From positions 7,006,001 through 7,070,000 of the forward strand of contig NZ_JAPENX010000001.1 of the NCBI RefSeq assembly GCF_026341815.1: 64,000 bases of DNA, given 5' to 3'. The stretch is from Streptomyces sp. NBC_00572. GTDB lineage: Bacteria; Actinomycetota; Actinomycetes; Streptomycetales; Streptomycetaceae. Both the position numbers and the translations under genes were made by a program. The notes under the pieces were generated by a model. It had not been told where the DNA came from and did no database searches. It was given only the letters and a program-made list of their open reading frames with translations. This document shows, in pieces, positions 24,479 through 33,585 of the stretch (its first letter is position 1; the number at the start of each line of letters is the position of its first letter).

Positions 24479-25984
24479 TCAGGAGCGCGGGGTTGGTTGT
24501 CCGCCCTCGTCGGCGGGCTGGTGGAACCAGCCGAAGGCCTCCTCGGCCGCCATCCCGCTGCGCCCGTCCACGATCCGCACCATGGGGACCTCCTGGGTCC
24601 TGGCGGCCTGGTAGGCCTCCTCGTAGGCCCGGGGATACGAGACATAGGGGTCGATCCAGGACGGCTGGGCGGGCACCACAGGCACCGTGCGAGCACCGGC
24701 CCTGGGACCGCCGATGTCCGCATGACCGCCGGCGCCCGCATGACGGCCGACGTCCACGTGAGCAGGGTCGTCCGGGTGAGCACGGTCGTCCGCGGGATCG
24801 CTGTCGTCCGCCGGAAGCCCCGCGAGGTACTCCAGCAGCTCCTCGCCCTGGCCGTGGATGTTGCCGATGGCGACGAGCGAAGCGCCGTCGGACATCCGGC
24901 CGAGCATCGCGGGCATGAACTCCTCGGCCGGGCGTCGCTCGCCACCCAGGTCGACCGCCCGGTCACGCCAGGAGGCGGGAATGGCGTCGACGGCGCTCTT
25001 GGCGGGGTGCCCGATGACGAACACGTTGTCCGGGCGCAGGTCGGGGATGATCTCGCCCATCTGGCCGTTGCGTTCGACGCGGTCGGGCCGGCAGTTGATC
25101 ACGACGTTCACCGGACGGCTGATGGCGCCGAGGTCGAGCAGCTGGTTGACGTTCATCAGCGTCGACTCCGGGTCGTTCGCGGCGAAGACGTTCGCGAACG
25201 CGAGCCGCTTGCCCTCGGGCGTCACGTAACGCTCGACGGACAGGACACCGGGGTCCGGAGGGGCGTCGTACATCCCCTGGAGAGCGACCTGCCGGTCGAT
25301 GCCGAGGAGCTCCGCGACGGCCAGCGCGATCGCGACGTTCTCCTTGAAGGTGAACCAGCTGAAGCCGCGCAGCTCGGCGTCGGTGACCGACTCGGGGTCG
25401 GCGTACACCAGACGGCAGTCGCGGGCGTCCGCCTCCTCCTGCAGGATGTGGAAGCGCTCCTTCTCCGCGGTCACGCAGATGCCGTGCTCCGGCATCGAGC
25501 GGCACAGGGAGCGGGCCACGTCGTCCAGGGTGGGGCCCATCTCGGCGAGATGGTCCTCGCGCACGTTGCACAGCACGCCGATGGTCGAGCGGATCAGCTT
25601 GCTCTGGTTCACCTCCTGCAGGGCCGGCATGACGGCCATGCACTCGATGACGAGGGCGTGGGGCCGGTACGAGGCGGCCCGGCGCACGATGCCGATCTGC
25701 TCCACGATGTTGGCGATGCCGAACTTGCGGTAGACCGGCTCCTCGGTCGCGTCCGGGTGGATGAACCGCGCGGCCGTCCCCGTCGTCTTCGCGACGGTGA
25801 CGAGACCACCGCCGCGCAGGGCTCCCGCGCACAGCCGGGTGATGGAGGACTTGCCGCGGATGCCGTTGACGAGCACCCGGGTCGGGATGATGTGCAGGGC
25901 GGCGTAGTGCCTGCGTTGTTCCACGATGCCCGCGATCAGCAGGAACACCCCGCCGGTCAGCAGGACGAAGTAGAGATAGAGCAC
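24479..25984 (-). CDS. pgsB: Poly-gamma-glutamate synthase CapB/PgsB
   Basis: 501 residues. An N-terminal membrane helix is followed by the Mur-ligase-like ATP loop NGIRGKSSITRL (about 40-51), then CAGALRGGGLVTVAKTTGTAA and the LVIECMAVMP and NVREDHLAEMG blocks. It activates and ligates glutamate residues with ATP. The conserved enzyme ends near residue 390; a C-terminal extension of about 110 residues has a His/Asp/Gly-rich part and a second, ordered-looking end (WIDPYVSYPRAYEEAYQAAR). Start lies 7 bases after the receptor gene stop. Confidence 0.93.
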   Translation of the reverse strand: MLYLYFVLLTGGVFLLIAGIVEQRRHYAALHIIPTRVLVNGIRGKSSITRLCAGALRGGGLVTVAKTTGTAARFIHPDATEEPVYRKFGIANIVEQIGIVRRAASYRPHALVIECMAVMPALQEVNQSKLIRSTIGVLCNVREDHLAEMGPTLDDVARSLCRSMPEHGICVTAEKERFHILQEEADARDCRLVYADPESVTDAELRGFSWFTFKENVAIALAVAELLGIDRQVALQGMYDAPPDPGVLSVERYVTPEGKRLAFANVFAANDPESTLMNVNQLLDLGAISRPVNVVINCRPDRVERNGQMGEIIPDLRPDNVFVIGHPAKSAVDAIPASWRDRAVDLGGERRPAEEFMPAMLGRMSDGASLVAIGNIHGQGEELLEYLAGLPADDSDPADDRAHPDDPAHVDVGRHAGAGGHADIGGPRAGARTVPVVPAQPSWIDPYVSYPRAYEEAYQAARTQEVPMVRIVDGRSGMAAEEAFGWFHQPADEGGQPTPRS

Positions 25985-25991
25985 GGCCTTG

Positions 25992-28313
25992 TCACCTTCC
26001 GCCGTCGCCGGACCGGGGCGCCGAAGTCCGGCGCGTGTCGCCGCGCCGGTGGGCCTGATGTCTGTGGGCCTGCGCCTGCTGGCGCAGCAGTTCGAGACTG
26101 CGGACGACGGCTCCCACCTCGTCCTGGTACCGCGGGTACAGCACGGTCTTCAGGTCGCCGTCCGCGAGCCGCTCCGCCCCGGCTGCCAGCGCCCGCAGCG
26201 GCCGGACGATCACGAGGTGGACCCAGCCGAGGCAGACGATGATGGCGGCCAGCCCGAGCATTCCGGCGAGGACGCTGCGGTCCTCGCGCTCGTACGGGGC
26301 GATCTGGAAGCGCTCGGCGTCCTGGCGGCTGACGACGGTCCAGCCGATGTCGGCCGTGACGCCGCCGCCGGAGAACGGGGCTGCCGCGGCGACGGTGACG
26401 CCGTTGCCTTCGCGGATGAGCAGGGCGTTCTCGACGGGGCCCGCTCCGACCGGGACGCCGGCCGCCCGGACGAGATCGGTCAGCTCGGTCGGCAGTGTCT
26501 CGAACGCCAGGAATCCCTTGCCTGCGGCGATGGTCAGGCCGTCGGAGTCCACCACCCGGACCTCGCCGAGACCGGGCCTGGCGAGCAGCGAATTGAGGAA
26601 CTCCACCCGGATCTCGCCGACCAGGGTGCGCCCCTCGCGCCCCGGTACGGGAGCCCCGGCCTGGATGACCGGCTCCTTGCCGCCCTTCCCGGACACGCGT
26701 ACGAGCGGCAGCTCCTCGCCCCGGCTCCAGGCATGCGGGTCCGAGCCCGCGCGCGCACCCACCGAGCCGTCCGCGTCCACGACGTACAGGGCCCGATAGC
26801 GGGTGTGCTTGCCGAGCGTGTCCTCCAGCAGACGGGTGGCGTCCTCGGTGTCGTCCGCCGCGATCAGACGGGAGGTGGAGACGAGGTCGGCCTGCGCCTC
26901 GTTGAGGGCCCGGCGGAGCCGGTCGGCGATCAGATCCGTACGGTCGCGCTGGTCGTTGACCATGCTCGTCGGCACGCTGACCGACTCGTCCGTACGGTTG
27001 AGCAGCAGCCCGACGGGCACGCACCACACGAGTAGCAGCGCGGCCGTCAGCGCGAGCGGCCCGCGTCCGCCGATCCGGATCCGCCTGCGCGGGGTGGGGT
27101 CCGGTCCGTCGTCGTCACCGTTCAGCCGACGGCGCATGCGCTCCAGAGCGGCGCCGATGCGGGCGGCCTCCCCCCAGCGGGGGACCGTGACCGGCCGGGT
27201 CAGATCGCCGCGTGCGAGCCGGCGGGACTCGAGGAACAGCCGCAGGAGGGGCCGCTGAACGGTCGCCCACAGCACGCCCGCCGCGAGGAGCCCGAGCAGG
27301 ACGAGGATGCCGGCCGCCACGAGGCCGTACAGCTCACGCCCCTGCTCGCCGGTCTGCTGCTGGACGACGGGCAGCAGCCCCACGACCGTCAGCCCGAGGC
27401 CGGCGGCCACGCTCTCCTTCTCCTCGGGATCGGAGGAGGCGAGCGACGCGTACCCGGCGGTGGCCACCCGGCCGTTGTACGCGCCGCCGACGAGGGTGCC
27501 GCTGACGCCGGGGTAGCCGCGCGAGCCCGGCTCCTTGGCACGGACGGGATGCTGCTCGGTCCGTTCGGCCGCCTGGTCGGACAGCCGGCTCATCTGCTTG
27601 TGGAGGAAGGAGAGCTCCTGGCGTTCCTGGTCGGAGTTGAGCGCCTCGGCGCGCTCGAAGCCGGCCGTGCCGAGGATCTCGCCGCCCCGCGCCACGACCG
27701 CCATGGTCCGGAACGGGCCGAGGTTGATCGCGGGTACGGAGAGGCTGCTGGACGCGATCAGAAGCTGCTGCGGCCGGTCCTTCCAGTCGAGTACGGCCAT
27801 GGTCATCAGGCGTACGTCGCCGGTCGCCAGCCGCACCATGCGGGGCGTCAGAGCCTTGTCGCCGGTGAGGACGTCCTTGTCCAGCCAGGCGAGGGGAATC
27901 GTCTCTCCCCGTGTGGCGAGCACCTCCGCGCTCTCCAGGTCCACCACGGTGGTGCCGGTCCACTTCTGGTACGTCCGGCCCAGGTCCGACAGGATGCGCT
28001 CGGGCTCGACCGGCCTGCCCGCGCTCAGTGCCGTGGCGGTGCGCTGCAGGTCCGTGACCCGCTCGTCGATCGAGGCGCGCAGGGCGATGGCGCCGTCCTC
28101 CGCGAAGTACTGCTGGGAGGACAGCACCGCCTTCGGCGCGACCGTCTCCTTGCCGGGGCCGAGCACCCGGGCCGTCAGACCCGCCAGAGCGAGGACCAGG
28201 ACGCACAGGAGCGCGATCGGCGGACGGATGCCGCCGAGGAGCGGCATGTCCGCGCGCCTGCGGATCCGCCGCCGCCCTCCCCGCACGGAGTACGCGGCAC
28301 TGCTCGATGTCAC
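25992..28313 (-). CDS. Tandem Cache/HAMP membrane receptor without output domain
   Basis: 773 residues made of two similar modules. Module 1: helix (about 31-50), extracytoplasmic sensor (about 55-330), helix (about 330-350) and HAMP (about 350-400). Module 2: helix (about 420-440), sensor (about 445-690), helix (about 695-715) and HAMP (about 715-755). No kinase, methyl-accepting, GGDEF or other output domain follows; the C terminus is a short basic tail. It lies between capA and capB, so it may position or regulate the polymer synthase. The sensor parts resemble Cache folds by pattern only. Confidence 0.8.
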   Translation of the reverse strand: MTSSSAAYSVRGGRRRIRRRADMPLLGGIRPPIALLCVLVLALAGLTARVLGPGKETVAPKAVLSSQQYFAEDGAIALRASIDERVTDLQRTATALSAGRPVEPERILSDLGRTYQKWTGTTVVDLESAEVLATRGETIPLAWLDKDVLTGDKALTPRMVRLATGDVRLMTMAVLDWKDRPQQLLIASSSLSVPAINLGPFRTMAVVARGGEILGTAGFERAEALNSDQERQELSFLHKQMSRLSDQAAERTEQHPVRAKEPGSRGYPGVSGTLVGGAYNGRVATAGYASLASSDPEEKESVAAGLGLTVVGLLPVVQQQTGEQGRELYGLVAAGILVLLGLLAAGVLWATVQRPLLRLFLESRRLARGDLTRPVTVPRWGEAARIGAALERMRRRLNGDDDGPDPTPRRRIRIGGRGPLALTAALLLVWCVPVGLLLNRTDESVSVPTSMVNDQRDRTDLIADRLRRALNEAQADLVSTSRLIAADDTEDATRLLEDTLGKHTRYRALYVVDADGSVGARAGSDPHAWSRGEELPLVRVSGKGGKEPVIQAGAPVPGREGRTLVGEIRVEFLNSLLARPGLGEVRVVDSDGLTIAAGKGFLAFETLPTELTDLVRAAGVPVGAGPVENALLIREGNGVTVAAAAPFSGGGVTADIGWTVVSRQDAERFQIAPYEREDRSVLAGMLGLAAIIVCLGWVHLVIVRPLRALAAGAERLADGDLKTVLYPRYQDEVGAVVRSLELLRQQAQAHRHQAHRRGDTRRTSAPRSGDGGR

Positions 28314-28453
28314 GGCTGCTCTTTCCTGAAGTCCTGCGGCCGCGGCACACGAAGGGGCGGTGTCGAGGCGGGCACCGGGACGCCGGTGCCGAGAATGAAC
28401 GGGGAGATCGCCGGGCGGTTCGCCCGGCGGCGGTACGCGGTCGGGGCCGGCGC

Positions 28454-29632
28454 TCAGTCCTCCAGGGAGAGCTCGGCCAGACCGTCGCCTCCCGGAGCCC
28501 CCCGGTTGAACAGGAAGCCACGCGTACGTTCGGCGGCGAGGCGGTAGCGGGCGAGCCGGTCGGCGGACAGGTCACCCGGATCGGCGAGCACCCGCCCGAC
28601 ATCGACGAGCCGGTGGTCCTCGACGGCGCCCCGGGGGAGCTCCTCCCCGGGCTCTGTCTCGGGTGGGATGTCCACCAGCGTGGTGCGGTAACGGGCGGCG
28701 ACGTCCCACCCGGAGGCGGTCTCCCGGAACTCGAACCAGCCGATCGCGCCCTCTTCGGTCAGCCCCGTGGGCGACGAGTGCCGGGCCACCTGGTTGCCCA
28801 GGCTGTAGGCCACCCAGGTGCCGTTCAGCTTCTGGACCGGCTGCACCACGTGCGCGTGGTGACCGATCACGAGATCGATCCCGGTTTCCTTCGTGATCCG
28901 ATCGGCGAGCTGCAGCTGGGGGACGCTCGGCTCGTTGTAGTGCTCCAGGCCCCAGTGGAGCGAGAGGATGACCACCTCGGCGCCCTGCTGCCGGGCCCGT
29001 GCCTCGGCCTTCTTGATCTCGTCCGTGCCGATCCGGTTGAAGGCCCAGCGCTCCTTCTGGGGCGTGGGATTGAGGAACGACTCCCACGAGAAGGCGAGGT
29101 GCGCCACCTTGACGCCCTTGACGTCGCGGATGTTGATCTTCTCCGCTTCCTCGGGCGTACGCGCCGAGCCGGCATGGCCGAGCCCCACCCTGTCCATGGT
29201 GTCCAGGGTGCGGGTGACGGCCTTCAGACCGTGGTCGTAGGTGTGGTTCGACGCGGTCGAGCAGGTGTCGTACCCGACGTCCTTGAGCGTCGTCAGGATC
29301 TGCGGCGGCACCAGGAACTCCGGGTACCCCTCGAAGGGCCCCCGGGGTGTGCCGACAGGCGTCTCCAGGTGGCAGATGGCCAGGTCCGCCTTGCTGATCA
29401 CCGGCCGCACGCCGGACATCAGCGGGCCGAAGTCCAGCCCGGCGTTTCCCTTGCCCGACCTCTTCGCGTCCTTGGCGGCCTGCTGCACCAGCTCGGGGTG
29501 GATGAGAACATCTCCCGCGGCGGCGACGGTGAAAACGCGACCGCCCGGCTTGCTCTGCGACTCATCGGGGGACGCCGCGCAGCCGGCGGTGAGAACGGCG
29601 AAGACCGCCACTCCTGCCAGTGCACGACCCAT
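28454..29632 (-). CDS. pgsA: CapA/PgsA-type poly-gamma-glutamate protein (lipoprotein)
   Basis: 392 residues from ATG 29632; a longer frame from GTG 29656 is possible. Lipobox VLTAGC. The rest is a calcineurin-like metallophosphoesterase-fold domain of the PGA_cap family: AAAGDVLIHPELV, LAICHLETPVG, TASNHTYDHG, VILSLHWGLEHY and VIGHHAHVVQP (metal ligands). First gene of the operon capA - receptor - capB - capC - NlpC/P60. CapA anchors or transports the polymer outside the membrane. Only 17 bases separate it from the divergent lipoprotein start. Confidence 0.92.
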   Translation of the reverse strand: MGRALAGVAVFAVLTAGCAASPDESQSKPGGRVFTVAAAGDVLIHPELVQQAAKDAKRSGKGNAGLDFGPLMSGVRPVISKADLAICHLETPVGTPRGPFEGYPEFLVPPQILTTLKDVGYDTCSTASNHTYDHGLKAVTRTLDTMDRVGLGHAGSARTPEEAEKINIRDVKGVKVAHLAFSWESFLNPTPQKERWAFNRIGTDEIKKAEARARQQGAEVVILSLHWGLEHYNEPSVPQLQLADRITKETGIDLVIGHHAHVVQPVQKLNGTWVAYSLGNQVARHSSPTGLTEEGAIGWFEFRETASGWDVAARYRTTLVDIPPETEPGEELPRGAVEDHRLVDVGRVLADPGDLSADRLARYRLAAERTRGFLFNRGAPGGDGLAELSLED

Positions 29633-29649
29633 GCGGAGAGAATCACAGA

Positions 29650-30642
29650 ATGTCACCGGCCGATTTTCACACGACTCGCAAGATCGACTATTCCTGGGGC
29701 GTTACGAGATCATCACTTTCTCTCCGCATTCTCGCTTCTTTCGGTATCGCGATGATGTTGATCGCCTGTCAGGCGACACCGAGTAATGAATCGGAAGCAG
29801 AACGTCCGAATCGGCGCGAACTCGTGGACATCGAAGATCGGATCCTTGATTACGCCGAGCAGGCGAAAGCCCGCACGCCATACACACCCCCCGATGAAGC
29901 CCACCGCGAACGCCTGGTTCAAGGCGTGGGTCACCTCCTGGGCGGCGACCCGCGGAAGGCCGAAAACGTCCTCCGTGACGTCGGCTTGAAGGTGACCGGC
30001 CTCACGGATGCGACGACCGGCCGACGCTACGACGAGGTGGCTGCCCGAAATGCGAGGGGAGTCGAGGCGGGATGGGGGAGGCTGTACGTGAACGCCGACA
30101 CCGGCGTCCGCTGGAGCGTGCAAGTGCCGCACCCGGTGGCCGACAGTGACACCGAAGCCCTGGCGGTGCGGCTCCTGGAGGGCGCGCCGGGCGGCGCACT
30201 GGTCCTGGCCGGCGCCCACCGCACGGCAGGACGTGGAGATGCGGCAGACGTCGCACACCGCACCGACAGCGCTTTTCACGCGATCGTCGCGGAACTCCAG
30301 AAACGGGGCATTCCGGGCGTTCAGTTGCACGGCTTCGCCCGAGCATCCGACCGCCCGTACGACGCCGTCGTCTCCACGGGCGCCACTCGGACGGCACCCG
30401 CCGAGGCGGCGGCACTGGCCGACCGCATGCAGGGCGACGGCCTCAGGGTCTGCAGAGGATGGTCCGACCGCTGCCCCCTGGAAGGAACGACGAACGTCCA
30501 GGGAAAAGCAGCGAAACGCCACGACGCGACATTCCTCCACGTCGAACTCTCCCCACAAACGCGCGGCAACGGCAGTGAGGCGGAAAAGGCGCGGACCGCC
30601 CTCTCGGGCCTCCTGGCGACGTGGTCCGAAGTGGGACGGTAG
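29650..30642 (+). CDS. Hypothetical lipoprotein divergent from capA
   Basis: 330 residues from ATG 29650, with GGAGAG 9 bases upstream. A membrane segment at about 20-40 ends at MMLIAC, a lipobox-like site. The mature protein is alpha/beta, with no family recognised; GDPRKAENVLRDVGLKVTGLTDATTGRRY and GALVLAGAHRTAGRG are prominent. The first 150 bases are visibly less GC-rich than the neighbourhood (many TTC, TCT and ATT codons). The divergent placement beside capA suggests an envelope role. Confidence 0.75.
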   Translation: MSPADFHTTRKIDYSWGVTRSSLSLRILASFGIAMMLIACQATPSNESEAERPNRRELVDIEDRILDYAEQAKARTPYTPPDEAHRERLVQGVGHLLGGDPRKAENVLRDVGLKVTGLTDATTGRRYDEVAARNARGVEAGWGRLYVNADTGVRWSVQVPHPVADSDTEALAVRLLEGAPGGALVLAGAHRTAGRGDAADVAHRTDSAFHAIVAELQKRGIPGVQLHGFARASDRPYDAVVSTGATRTAPAEAAALADRMQGDGLRVCRGWSDRCPLEGTTNVQGKAAKRHDATFLHVELSPQTRGNGSEAEKARTALSGLLATWSEVGR

Positions 30643-30666
30643 CGCCCTCACGCCCTCACGCCCTCA
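30643..30666 (+). repeat. Three tandem copies of CGCCCTCA
   Basis: Three perfect 8-base units start one base after the stop codon of the lipoprotein gene. Simple slippage repeat. Confidence 0.85.
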
Positions 30667-30881
30667 TGACATTCACGGCCCAAGGGAACTCGAATGAATT
30701 CTGATTCCCCATCAGTCACAAGCGTCACCATGGCGCGAGAAACCCACCAACAGAGGATCGCCGCGAGGCCGCCGACGGTGGGAGTGCCGGTCCGGCGGTC
30801 CGTCAGTCCGTCGGCGACGTCGTGCACGCCGAAAACCGGTGGCGAGCCCGGTGCGACGGATGCGATGCTGACGCCAGTTGA

Positions 30882-30957
30882 AGGGGTGTAGCTCAGAGGC
30901 CAGAGCGCCGGTCTCCAAAACCGGATGCCGCAGGTTCGACTCCTGCCACCCCTGCCA
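30882..30957 (+). tRNA. tRNA-Trp (anticodon CCA)
   Basis: Cloverleaf checked by eye: acceptor AGGGGTG/CACCCCT, D stem GCTC/GAGC, anticodon stem CCGGT/ACCGG with loop CTCCAAA (anticodon CCA at 30915-30917), T stem GCAGG/CCTGC with loop TTCGACT, discriminator G and encoded CCA end. 76 bases. No integrase gene is adjacent. Confidence 0.97.
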
Positions 30958-31077
30958 CCGAGTCGGCAGTTCCCTCACAGCCGACCGACCCACTGGTCGC
31001 GAGGGGCGTTCCGGGACGTGAAGAACCCCGTGCGGAGGTCCGCCCCCTCGGGGGGATACGGGGAAGAGGACCGCCCG

Positions 31078-31467
31078 ATGATGGGACGTGAGATCGCGGC
31101 GAGCGAACTGCTGGCCGCGGACGAGATCGCACTCCTGCGGCGAGCGCTGCTGGAGTGGGGCGGACCGGCCAGGTGCAGTGATCCCATGGCCGTCGCCATG
31201 GGATTCGCTGACAGCCAGGACCTGCTCGACCAGTGCGGGCGGCTGAGGAGTGCGCTCCACGACGACCTCCCGCTGGCGCCAGTGGACTGGGCTCGGACTC
31301 TCCTGGCGGTGGAGATCGTGTTCGTCAGCGATCTCGCGGGTTCCGGCGTCGAGTGGCAGACGACCGCAGGACACTCCGACGAGTCGACGATCCGCTCCCT
31401 GCGGTCGATCCAGCGCAAGCTGTCCAGAACCGTGAGCCCCTACTACGGCAGATGCCCGCGGGCGTGA
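31078..31467 (+). CDS. Hypothetical protein upstream of ligase
   Basis: 129 residues from ATG 31078 (ATG 31081 also possible) with GAAGAGGA about 8 bases upstream. Soluble, helical, family not recognised (ELLAADEIALLRRALLEWGG, WARTLLAVEIVFVSDLAGSG). It precedes the DNA ligase gene by 39 bases in the same direction and could share its transcript. Confidence 0.7.
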   Translation: MMGREIAASELLAADEIALLRRALLEWGGPARCSDPMAVAMGFADSQDLLDQCGRLRSALHDDLPLAPVDWARTLLAVEIVFVSDLAGSGVEWQTTAGHSDESTIRSLRSIQRKLSRTVSPYYGRCPRA

Positions 31468-31506
31468 CCAACGGCCATTGTCAGACCCTCGCGAGAGGAT
31501 CACCTC

Positions 31507-33585
31507 ATGACGATCCTTCCCGCCGAAGAGGCGCTGTCCGGCCTGCCCACCCCGTCCGACCTGTCCGGCCGCGCCGAGTACGAGGCCGCGCTCCAGCGCC
31601 TCCGCGAGGCCTCGCAGTCCTACTACGGGGATGGCGACAGCGCCATGGACGACACCTCGTACGACCGACTCCGGCAAGCCGTCCTGGCCTGGGAGGAGGA
31701 GAACCCGGACGAGGTCTCCCCGGACACTCCCACCGGCCTGGTCGCCGACGGCGCCGCCCCCATCGGCGACATAGCGCACACCACCCGACTGCTGAGCCTG
31801 GACAACGTCTTCGACGCCGAGGGCCTGATCGCCTGGGGCGCCTCCGTCGAGCGCCGCCTGGGCCGTGCCCCGGCCGGCGGTTTCACCGTCGAGCCGAAGA
31901 TCGACGGCGCGGCCGTGGCCGCCCGCTACCGCGAGGGCCGCCTGGTGCAGGTCATCACCCGCGGCGACGGCAGGCACGGCGAGGACGTCAGCCATGTGGT
32001 CGGTCAGATCGACGGCCTGCCGGAGCAGCTCGCCGAACCGGTCACCGTGGAGGTCCGCGGCGAGGTCGCCTTCACCCAGGAGCAGTTCGAAACGGCGAAC
32101 GAGGTCCGCACCGCCCACGGCGCGCAGGTCTTCGTCAATCCCCGCAACGGCACGGCGGGCACACTGAGGGCGAAGGGCCGCCCCTACCGGCTCCGGATGA
32201 CGTTCTGGGCATACGGCGTGGTCGAGCTGGACGACGTGCCGTTCCTGCCCGAAGGCGCGACCCACGCCGAGGCACTGGCCGCGGTGGCCGCCGCCGGAGT
32301 ACAGACGACAGCTGCCTCCCCGGCGGGCCTGCTCGTCGTCTCCGACCTGGCCGAAGCCCAGACACAGGTCGACGCGATCGCCGCGATGCGTGCGGACCTG
32401 CCCGTGGGAATCGACGGCCTGGTCGTCAAGCTGAACGAGGCCGCCGAGCAGGAGGCGGCCGGATACGGCTCCCGGTTCCCCCACTGGGCCATCGCGGTCA
32501 AGTTGCCCGCGATCGAGCGGCAGACGGTGCTTCAGGACGTCGTGTGGGAGGTCGGCCGCACCGGGGTCCTGGCTCCCACAGCCATCCTCGCGGCGGTCGA
32601 GATCGACGGGTCCACGGTCACCCGGGCCACCCTGCACAACCCCGCCGACATCCGCCGTCGCGACCTCCACCTCGGCGACACGGTGACGGTGTACAAGGCC
32701 GGCGACATCATCCCCCGAGTCCAGGCGGCCGTCGTCCGGCTCCGCCCGGCGGGAGCGAAGCCGGTGCCGCTGCCCGAGACGTGCCCGCGCTGCGGTGGCG
32801 AGATCAACACGGCCCAGGAGCGGTGGCGTTGCGCGCAGGGCACGGCGTGCGCGCTCCCGGCACTGATCGAGTACGCCGCCGGACGCGAGATGCTCGACAT
32901 AGACGGCCTCGGCAAGACGTACGTGGCGGCTCTGGTCGCGTCCGGCGATGTCCGCGATGTCGCCGACCTCTTCACCCTGACCATCGAGCAGCTCACCACC
33001 GCCTCCGGCAGCTCCAAGCGCGCTGCGAAGCTCGCCGAGCAGATCGCGGCCGCCAAGGACCGCCCTCTCAACCGTGTCTTCTGCGCGCTGGGAGTGCTTG
33101 GCACGGGGCGCAGCATGTCCCGTCGCATCGCCCGGCACTTCGGCACGATGGAAGCGATCCGACAGGCGGACGCGTCCGACATGCAGGACGTGGAGGGGAT
33201 CGGCCCGGAGAAGGCCCCGGTCGTCGTCGAACAGGTTGCCGCACTGGCCCCCGTCATCGACAAGCTGAGAGCGGCGGGTGTCAACATGAGCGAGCCCGAG
33301 GACCCGTCGGCGGCGCAGGGCGGACCGCTGGAGGGCAAGGTCGTCGTGGTCACCGGCAAGATGACCGGGCCACTGGACGGCTTCGGCCGGTCCGAGATGA
33401 ACGCGCTGATCGAGAAGGCCGGCGGGCGCGCGGGCAGCAGCGTCAGTGCCCAGACGTCCATCCTCGTCGCGGCGCCGTCCGCGAACGGCAAGCCGAGCTC
33501 GAAGGCGGTCAAGGCCGCCGAACTCGGCGTCGAGGTCCTCACCCCGGAAACCTTCGCGGAGCGGGTGGCCGACTACCTGACCTGA
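31507..33585 (+). CDS. ligA: NAD-dependent DNA ligase (LigA family, probable second copy)
   Basis: 692 residues with full domain order: Ia domain, adenylation domain with active-site Lys131 in EPKIDGAAV, OB fold (about 325-400), four-Cys zinc finger (CPRC...C...C, about 421-445), helix-hairpin-helix repeats (about 450-590, LGVLGTGRSMSRRIARHFG and IGPEKAPVVVEQ) and BRCT (about 608-692, GKVVVVTGKM). The enzyme seals nicks using NAD. The core motif reads KIDGAA rather than the usual K-DG-A-L pattern, which suits a paralogue of the housekeeping ligase. Confidence 0.9.
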   Translation: MTILPAEEALSGLPTPSDLSGRAEYEAALQRLREASQSYYGDGDSAMDDTSYDRLRQAVLAWEEENPDEVSPDTPTGLVADGAAPIGDIAHTTRLLSLDNVFDAEGLIAWGASVERRLGRAPAGGFTVEPKIDGAAVAARYREGRLVQVITRGDGRHGEDVSHVVGQIDGLPEQLAEPVTVEVRGEVAFTQEQFETANEVRTAHGAQVFVNPRNGTAGTLRAKGRPYRLRMTFWAYGVVELDDVPFLPEGATHAEALAAVAAAGVQTTAASPAGLLVVSDLAEAQTQVDAIAAMRADLPVGIDGLVVKLNEAAEQEAAGYGSRFPHWAIAVKLPAIERQTVLQDVVWEVGRTGVLAPTAILAAVEIDGSTVTRATLHNPADIRRRDLHLGDTVTVYKAGDIIPRVQAAVVRLRPAGAKPVPLPETCPRCGGEINTAQERWRCAQGTACALPALIEYAAGREMLDIDGLGKTYVAALVASGDVRDVADLFTLTIEQLTTASGSSKRAAKLAEQIAAAKDRPLNRVFCALGVLGTGRSMSRRIARHFGTMEAIRQADASDMQDVEGIGPEKAPVVVEQVAALAPVIDKLRAAGVNMSEPEDPSAAQGGPLEGKVVVVTGKMTGPLDGFGRSEMNALIEKAGGRAGSSVSAQTSILVAAPSANGKPSSKAVKAAELGVEVLTPETFAERVADYLT

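Noticed and set aside
23438..26242. Plus-strand frame of 934 residues opposite the CapB/CapC/NlpC genes
   Set aside because: Antisense shadow of three recognisable genes, without domains of its own.
30882..31467. tRNA-Trp as attachment site of an integrated element
   Set aside because: No integrase, excisionase or repeated tRNA 3' end is seen in the following 5 kb.
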